In this document: one piece after another, positions 7,059 through 10,364 of the stretch
Position numbering within the stretch: the stretch's first letter is position 1
How the letters are laid out: each line of letters begins with the position of its first letter
From: Pseudomonadota bacterium
GTDB taxonomy: Bacteria; Pseudomonadota; Gammaproteobacteria; Steroidobacterales; Steroidobacteraceae
Length of the DNA: 10,364 nucleotides
NCBI GenBank assembly: GCA_023457495.1
Contig: JAEWLQ010000064.1
Coordinates: 1-10,364 of the forward strand
Direction of reading: 5' to 3'
Notes under the pieces: model-generated
Told to the model about the DNA's origin: nothing
Database searches by the model: none
Seen by the model: the letters and a program-made list of their open reading frames with translations, nothing else
Made by a program: the position numbers and the translations under genes

Positions 7059-8108
7059 TCAACCGACGCAACGAGGCTGGCCGAGCACGTCGATCTTGAT
7101 GGCGCAACTCGGTCCGCCGATGGTGAGACCGACGAAGGTGCCTTCGTTCTCGTCGCACATGGCCCTCATTAAAGCAGCAAAGCGGGCGTTAATAAACGGC
7201 GGGGAGCTCGCGCCCGCGGGCATGCCGATCGCGTGGATGCGGATGCGCCGGCGCCCCTGCCGGTCGAGCGGGTTGTATTTGCGCACCGCCGCCAGGGCCG
7301 CTTCGTTCGAGGCGCCGGTGTAATCGTCACCGATGACATACACGCTGATCTTCTTGTCAGCGGCCCACCAGTACTGAACGGCGGCGCCGATACCTTCCAC
7401 CGGGCTGGAATTGCTGAAAGGCTTCCAGTTCACCATGGTCGACAGGACCTTCGCACGTTGCGCCGGCGTGTCCTGCAGCCACTGGCCGCGCGTGCTCGCG
7501 AACATCGGCTTGCCCTCGTCATCGAGGATCTGCATTCCCTTGACCGTGGGGTAGATGTCGAGGATTTCCTTCATGACGTTCTGGGCGTTCTCCCAGTTGT
7601 CGGCCTGCATGCTGCCCGACGTGTCGATCACGAAGATGATGTATTCGCTGTCGACCGGGATGCCGCCGACCTGCATCACCGTGTCTATCTTCTTGGGCGC
7701 GTTCTTGAGCAGCCGCTGCATCTCGGCGGTCAGCGTCTGGTGCGCGGAGACCAGCTCGGTCTCGACGATGTTGGTGACCGTCGCCTCGCCCTTGCTCGCC
7801 TTGAACTCGCCGCGGATCTTGTTGAGGTCGACCGACATCGCGGCGGCCCGTGCCTGTTGCGTGTCGCGCTCCTTGACGCGTCCCTGCATCTCGCGGTTGA
7901 GGATCTCCGTCTCGCCGCGCAGCTCGAACAACTGCCGTTGCAAGGCATCGATCTGGCCCTTGAGGTCCTTCTCGCTGCGCTCGATGACGATGGGCTGACC
8001 CACGTCGGTGAGCACCAGCAGCAGGATGATCGCGCCGAAACCGCAGCAGATGCAGTCGAGGAACGACAGCGTGAAGACTTCGAATTCGCGACGTTTGCCG
8101 ATGCCCAT
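7059..8108 (-). CDS. Membrane-anchored vWA-domain protein (anchor type SFLDCICCGFGA), copy 1
   Basis: A 349-residue protein with three parts. The first is an N-terminal membrane anchor (about 11-34) holding SFLDCICCGFGA at 15-26. The second is a long predicted coiled coil (about 43-105). The third is a C-terminal von Willebrand factor A domain (about 153-335). The vWA metal-binding site (MIDAS) has DTSGSM at 162-167 and an Asp at 261-262 (VIGDDYTG); where the conserved Thr is expected there is a Ser-Ser pair (234-235, SSPVEG). The anchor resembles the ExbD/TolR/MotB helix, with Asp18 in the place of their proton-carrying Asp (inference). A GGGAGC Shine-Dalgarno precedes the ATG at 8108. It starts 15 bases after the second vWA gene and both share an almost identical anchor, so they probably form a heteromeric complex in the inner membrane. 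Codons around 304-317 are unusually AT-rich (see the candidate internal promoter). Confidence 0.92.
   Translation of the reverse strand: MGIGKRREFEVFTLSFLDCICCGFGAIILLLVLTDVGQPIVIERSEKDLKGQIDALQRQLFELRGETEILNREMQGRVKERDTQQARAAAMSVDLNKIRGEFKASKGEATVTNIVETELVSAHQTLTAEMQRLLKNAPKKIDTVMQVGGIPVDSEYIIFVIDTSGSMQADNWENAQNVMKEILDIYPTVKGMQILDDEGKPMFASTRGQWLQDTPAQRAKVLSTMVNWKPFSNSSPVEGIGAAVQYWWAADKKISVYVIGDDYTGASNEAALAAVRKYNPLDRQGRRRIRIHAIGMPAGASSPPFINARFAALMRAMCDENEGTFVGLTIGGPSCAIKIDVLGQPRCVG
7168..7196 (-). promoter_or_regulatory. Candidate internal promoter inside the vWA gene
   Basis: On the minus strand, TTTATT (7196-7191; three of six matches to TTGACA) and TTTAAT (7173-7168; five of six matches to TATAAT) are separated by exactly 17 bases. 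They lie in a short AT-rich patch within a GC-rich gene, about 145 bases before the lipoprotein start, and could give that gene separate expression. The patch is in coding sequence, so the match may be fortuitous. Confidence 0.25.
8031..8093. repeat. Direct repeat copy A: vWA membrane-anchor cassette
   Basis: These 63 bases match 9147-9209 at 57 positions by my alignment (offset 1116), and 27 consecutive bases are identical. The segment encodes the RRxFEVFTLSFLDCICCGFGA region at the start of the left vWA gene. Outside this stretch the two genes diverge strongly. Confidence 0.85.
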
Positions 8109-8123
8109 GTGCGCTGCTCCCGA

Positions 8124-9218
8124 CTACGGCCAGTCACGCGAGGGGACGACGTACGACCCGCCGGTGCGCCGCGCGAGCTGCCAGTAGGCATTCGCGGCGG
8201 GCAGGTCGCCCTTCATCGGCAGCAACACGACGTCGATCGGCAGGTCGCGAGTCATGGTCTTCATCGCGTCGTTGAAGAGTTTCTCGCGCTCGGACGCCTT
8301 GATGAACTTGCGCGACGGCGGCACCGAGCCCTGCGTCGGCAATCCATCGGTGATCAGCACGATCTGGTCGGGCTGCGGCTGGATGGTCCGCAGCGCCAGG
8401 AATGCGTTGACGAGACTGGTGCCGTCCGCGGGCGTGATCGCGCGCGCGGCCGTGAGCACGTTGTTGATGACGCGCGGATCGCTCGACGAGAGCCACTTGC
8501 CCTGCGTGTCGGCCAGCACCGCCTTCGTCTTCGTGTTGAAGCCGTACACCTGGAACTCGCTGTTGTCGGGTAGTTGGGCGCTGATCCACTCGACCATGTC
8601 GAGCGCGCGGCGCCATTTGTGCGCCGAGCGGCGCATCGCCTCGGGCTGGTTGCGCAGGCGCAGGATCTTCGCGACGTCCTCGTCCATCATGCTGGCCGAG
8701 GTGTCGAGCAGCACCATGATGCGTTTGCCCTTCATCTTGAGCGAGCTGATGTAGCGCCGGTCGCCGCGACCGCGGAACGCCTTCACACGAGTGCCGGCGG
8801 GTCCCTTGTCGAGCGCGCCGCCCTGCAGTTTCTTGATGCCCTCTTCCAGCGACTTGATGTCGGCCATGAGCTTGTTGATGTGCTCGCGGCGCGCGACGCT
8901 GTCGTCATCCATCGTCGAGGATTGCTCGCGGCGCTGTTTGAGCTCGGCCGCGACACGCAGCGCGCGCGCCTTCGCCTGCGCGGCGTCGTCGTCGGTCTTC
9001 TCGAGGGTGTTGCGCAGGAGCACGAGATTCTTCGTGCCTTCCAGTACTTCTTCCTCGAGCTTGCGCACCTCGCCCGTGAGCTGGTCGAGGCGCAGGATCT
9101 CCTGCGCGCCCGCCTGCGCCTGCACGATCGTGTAGAACAGCACCACCGCGCCGAAGCCGCAGCAAATGCAGTCGAGGAACGACAGCGTGAAGACCTCGAA
9201 GGCGCGGCGCTTCCTCAT
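8124..9218 (-). CDS. Membrane-anchored vWA-domain protein (anchor type SFLDCICCGFGA), copy 2
   Basis: A 364-residue protein with the same layout as its downstream neighbour. A basic N-terminus (MRKRR) leads into a membrane anchor (about 9-34) with SFLDCICCGFGA at 13-24. A coiled coil follows (about 40-133), then a vWA domain (about 165-360). The MIDAS is complete: DTSASM at 172-177, Thr267 in DGTSLV and Asp291 in LITDG. This points to a metal-dependent ligand-binding domain of the chloride channel/magnesium chelatase-like bacterial vWA group. Asp16 of the anchor corresponds to the proton-binding Asp of ExbD/TolR-type helices (inference). The ATG at 9218 overlaps the stop of the upstream Hsp70-like/FHA gene (ATGA, 9218-9215), with GGAGG just upstream, indicating translational coupling. 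Its stop at 8124 is 15 bases before the next vWA gene. Topology is probably a short cytoplasmic N-terminus with the coiled coil and vWA domain in the periplasm. Confidence 0.93.
   Translation of the reverse strand: MRKRRAFEVFTLSFLDCICCGFGAVVLFYTIVQAQAGAQEILRLDQLTGEVRKLEEEVLEGTKNLVLLRNTLEKTDDDAAQAKARALRVAAELKQRREQSSTMDDDSVARREHINKLMADIKSLEEGIKKLQGGALDKGPAGTRVKAFRGRGDRRYISSLKMKGKRIMVLLDTSASMMDEDVAKILRLRNQPEAMRRSAHKWRRALDMVEWISAQLPDNSEFQVYGFNTKTKAVLADTQGKWLSSSDPRVINNVLTAARAITPADGTSLVNAFLALRTIQPQPDQIVLITDGLPTQGSVPPSRKFIKASEREKLFNDAMKTMTRDLPIDVVLLPMKGDLPAANAYWQLARRTGGSYVVPSRDWP
9147..9209. repeat. Direct repeat copy B: vWA membrane-anchor cassette
   Basis: The partner of 8031-8093, encoding the anchor of the right-hand vWA gene. 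Of the six differences, the three outside the distal end are an a/g, a g/a and a t/c change; the other three fall in the distal ten or so bases. This suggests strong constraint on the anchor peptide, gene conversion, or a fairly recent duplication of the cassette. Confidence 0.85.
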
Positions 9219-10364
9219 CCGCCCTCCCCGGTCGGCGCCGGCGGCGCGAAGGCCGCGGCGGAAATCAGCGTGAACTCGACGCCCGGCGTGCCGACGCGCA
9301 CGCGGTCGCCGGGACGCACCGTGGCCCGCTCGCGCACGCGCGCGCCGTTGACCCAGGTGCCATGCCGGCTGTGATCGATCAGCACGGTGCGGTCACCTTC
9401 GCGCCGCAATGAACAATGGCGGCGTGAAACCCCGGCCGCCGCGCGCGGCAGCACGATGCGCGGCTCGTTGTCGACCTCCTCGGTGCCGATGACGAGGCCA
9501 AGATCCGGAAAGCGCTTCGAGTCGCCACCGAACAGGATGTGCGTGACGGGCAGCGCGCGTCCCGCCGACGGCGTCACGGGCGCGAGATATTCGACGTCGC
9601 CGGCAAGGCTGTGATCCGCGATACGCGCGACGACGCGGCGCAGCCGCGGTCCCACGTTCGAGTCGGCAGCCTGCAAGGACGCGGCGACCGCCGCGAGGCC
9701 CGGTGGTGTGATGATCAGGCCTTCCTGCTCCGCCTCGAGCAGCCGCGCGAGAAAGCCCGGCCAGCGGCGCGCCTCGGCGGGCAACACCAGCGCCGCGCTT
9801 TGTCCCGCGATGCGCGCCGAACGCGCGAGCCGCGCGAGCTCGCGGAAGAAGGCCACAGCCGCGTCCGCGAACTGCTGCGCCTCGACCTCCACGGCGAATC
9901 GCGACCCGTCCGCCTCGACCACCGCCTCGACCTTGCCATGCACGGCGGCCTGCGCGACGAACGCCGGCATGTCCGCGAACAGGCGCTGCTCGACGTCCAG
10001 CGTCATGAGCGGATCGAAACGCGTGTTCTTGACCATGATCGCAGCGACCGCGTGCAGCCACAGGTCGTACACGTCTAGAAGATTGGCGCGCTCGCTCTTG
10101 AAGGACTCCTCGAACACACACTCCGCGCCGCCCGCGACGCGCGTGGCGGTGGCCGATCGCCAACCGGCCTCGAGCAGCACGTACTGGCCGCGTTCCGCAA
10201 CCGCCGCCGAGGTCAGCGTCGCCGCGTCGACGAAATCGCGCGCGTCGACGCCGGCCGCGCTGAGCGCCCCGCGCAGGCTGGAGAGCGCAGTCGCGTCCAG
10301 TCCCGCGGGCACCGCGACGACCGCGTCGATGCGCTCGGTCACGCCGAGCGCGCGCAGGTGCGCG
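9215..10364 (-). CDS. Hsp70/actin-like protein fused to a C-terminal FHA domain (5' end outside window)
   Basis: The open frame runs off the right edge: 382 complete codons are visible, and the GTG at 10342 is probably internal because the frame continues upstream as AHLRALG. Numbering from that GTG, AVVAVPAG (7-14), then AAGV (29-32) and the FVDAAT segment (37-42), follow the pattern of the Hsp70 'VPA...AAGL...NEPTAAAL' region. The usual phosphate-binding GGGT loop is replaced by LLEAGWRSAT (56-65), so ATP hydrolysis is doubtful. Helical segments at about 85-205 match the middle of an Hsp70-like ATPase. The FHA domain (about 283-360) has SRRH at 306-309 and GTWVNG at 328-333, the core phosphothreonine-reading motifs, but GT instead of the usual GR at 286-287. 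It ends in an ATGA overlap with the vWA gene, so the products are probably made together. I infer a cytoplasmic regulatory or assembly role coupled to Ser/Thr phosphorylation. No kinase is visible in the window. Confidence 0.8.
   Translation of the reverse strand, partial: AHLRALGVTERIDAVVAVPAGLDATALSSLRGALSAAGVDARDFVDAATLTSAAVAERGQYVLLEAGWRSATATRVAGGAECVFEESFKSERANLLDVYDLWLHAVAAIMVKNTRFDPLMTLDVEQRLFADMPAFVAQAAVHGKVEAVVEADGSRFAVEVEAQQFADAAVAFFRELARLARSARIAGQSAALVLPAEARRWPGFLARLLEAEQEGLIITPPGLAAVAASLQAADSNVGPRLRRVVARIADHSLAGDVEYLAPVTPSAGRALPVTHILFGGDSKRFPDLGLVIGTEEVDNEPRIVLPRAAAGVSRRHCSLRREGDRTVLIDHSRHGTWVNGARVRERATVRPGDRVRVGTPGVEFTLISAAAFAPPAPTGEGG

Noticed and set aside
7233..8573. Plus-strand open frame of 446 codons
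   Set aside because: It lies opposite both vWA genes, shows no recognisable domain, and has the Arg/His/Leu/Val-rich composition of an antisense shadow.
1..10364. CRISPR arrays, tRNA or rRNA genes, insertion sequences, phage genes
   Set aside because: I saw no repeat-spacer pattern, cloverleaf-like segment, rRNA stretch or transposase or integrase motif on either strand.

Overview
The window is a GC-rich (about 65-70%), densely coding piece of bacterial chromosome. GC-ending codons, weak Shine-Dalgarno sites and protein families common in Gammaproteobacteria (GGDEF/EAL, UPF0126/TRIC, YieF-type flavin reductase, TonB-like C-terminal folds) suggest a high-GC gammaproteobacterium, perhaps Steroidobacteraceae or another Xanthomonadales/Nevskiales relative. 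This placement is an impression, not a computed result. No rRNA, tRNA, CRISPR array, transposase or phage gene was seen.

Left part (1-4737, all minus strand). Reading 5' to 3' on the minus strand there is a probable operon: a YieF/ChrR-like NAD(P)H:FMN reductase (4186-4737), a UPF0126/TRIC-family membrane protein (3535-4155), an atypical short-chain dehydrogenase/epimerase (2788-3507) and, after a 122-base gap, a two-membrane-segment GAF-like/GGDEF/EAL cyclic-di-GMP protein (125-2665). Just past its stop lies a 44-nt near-perfect hairpin (68-111) resembling a REP element. Immediately beyond it, the last bases of the window encode a textbook lipoprotein signal sequence that lacks a visible start codon.

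Middle (4738-6282). A 111-base divergent spacer separates the reductase from a plus-strand gene for an exported TPR protein with a TonB-C-like domain and a Pro/Ala/Glu tail.

Right part (6164-10364, all minus strand). A compact operon enters from the right edge: an Hsp70/actin-like protein with a degenerate ATPase motif fused to an FHA domain (5' end outside the window), then two von Willebrand factor A proteins that share a nearly identical N-terminal membrane anchor (SFLDCICCGFGA), then a lipoprotein. The first junction is an ATGA overlap, the second a gap of 15 bases, and the third a gap of 34 bases. The lipoprotein gene ends tail-to-tail with the TPR gene, and their coding sequences overlap by 119 bases.

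The right cluster is the most interesting part. The paired anchors resemble the single transmembrane helix of ExbD/TolR/MotB, including an Asp near its start. The set (Hsp70-like/FHA cytoplasmic protein, two membrane-anchored vWA proteins with coiled coils, lipoprotein, TPR/TonB-like periplasmic protein) looks like parts of an uncharacterised envelope-spanning machine. A MotA/TolQ/ExbB-type channel would be predicted beyond the right edge. Function is inferred from architecture only.
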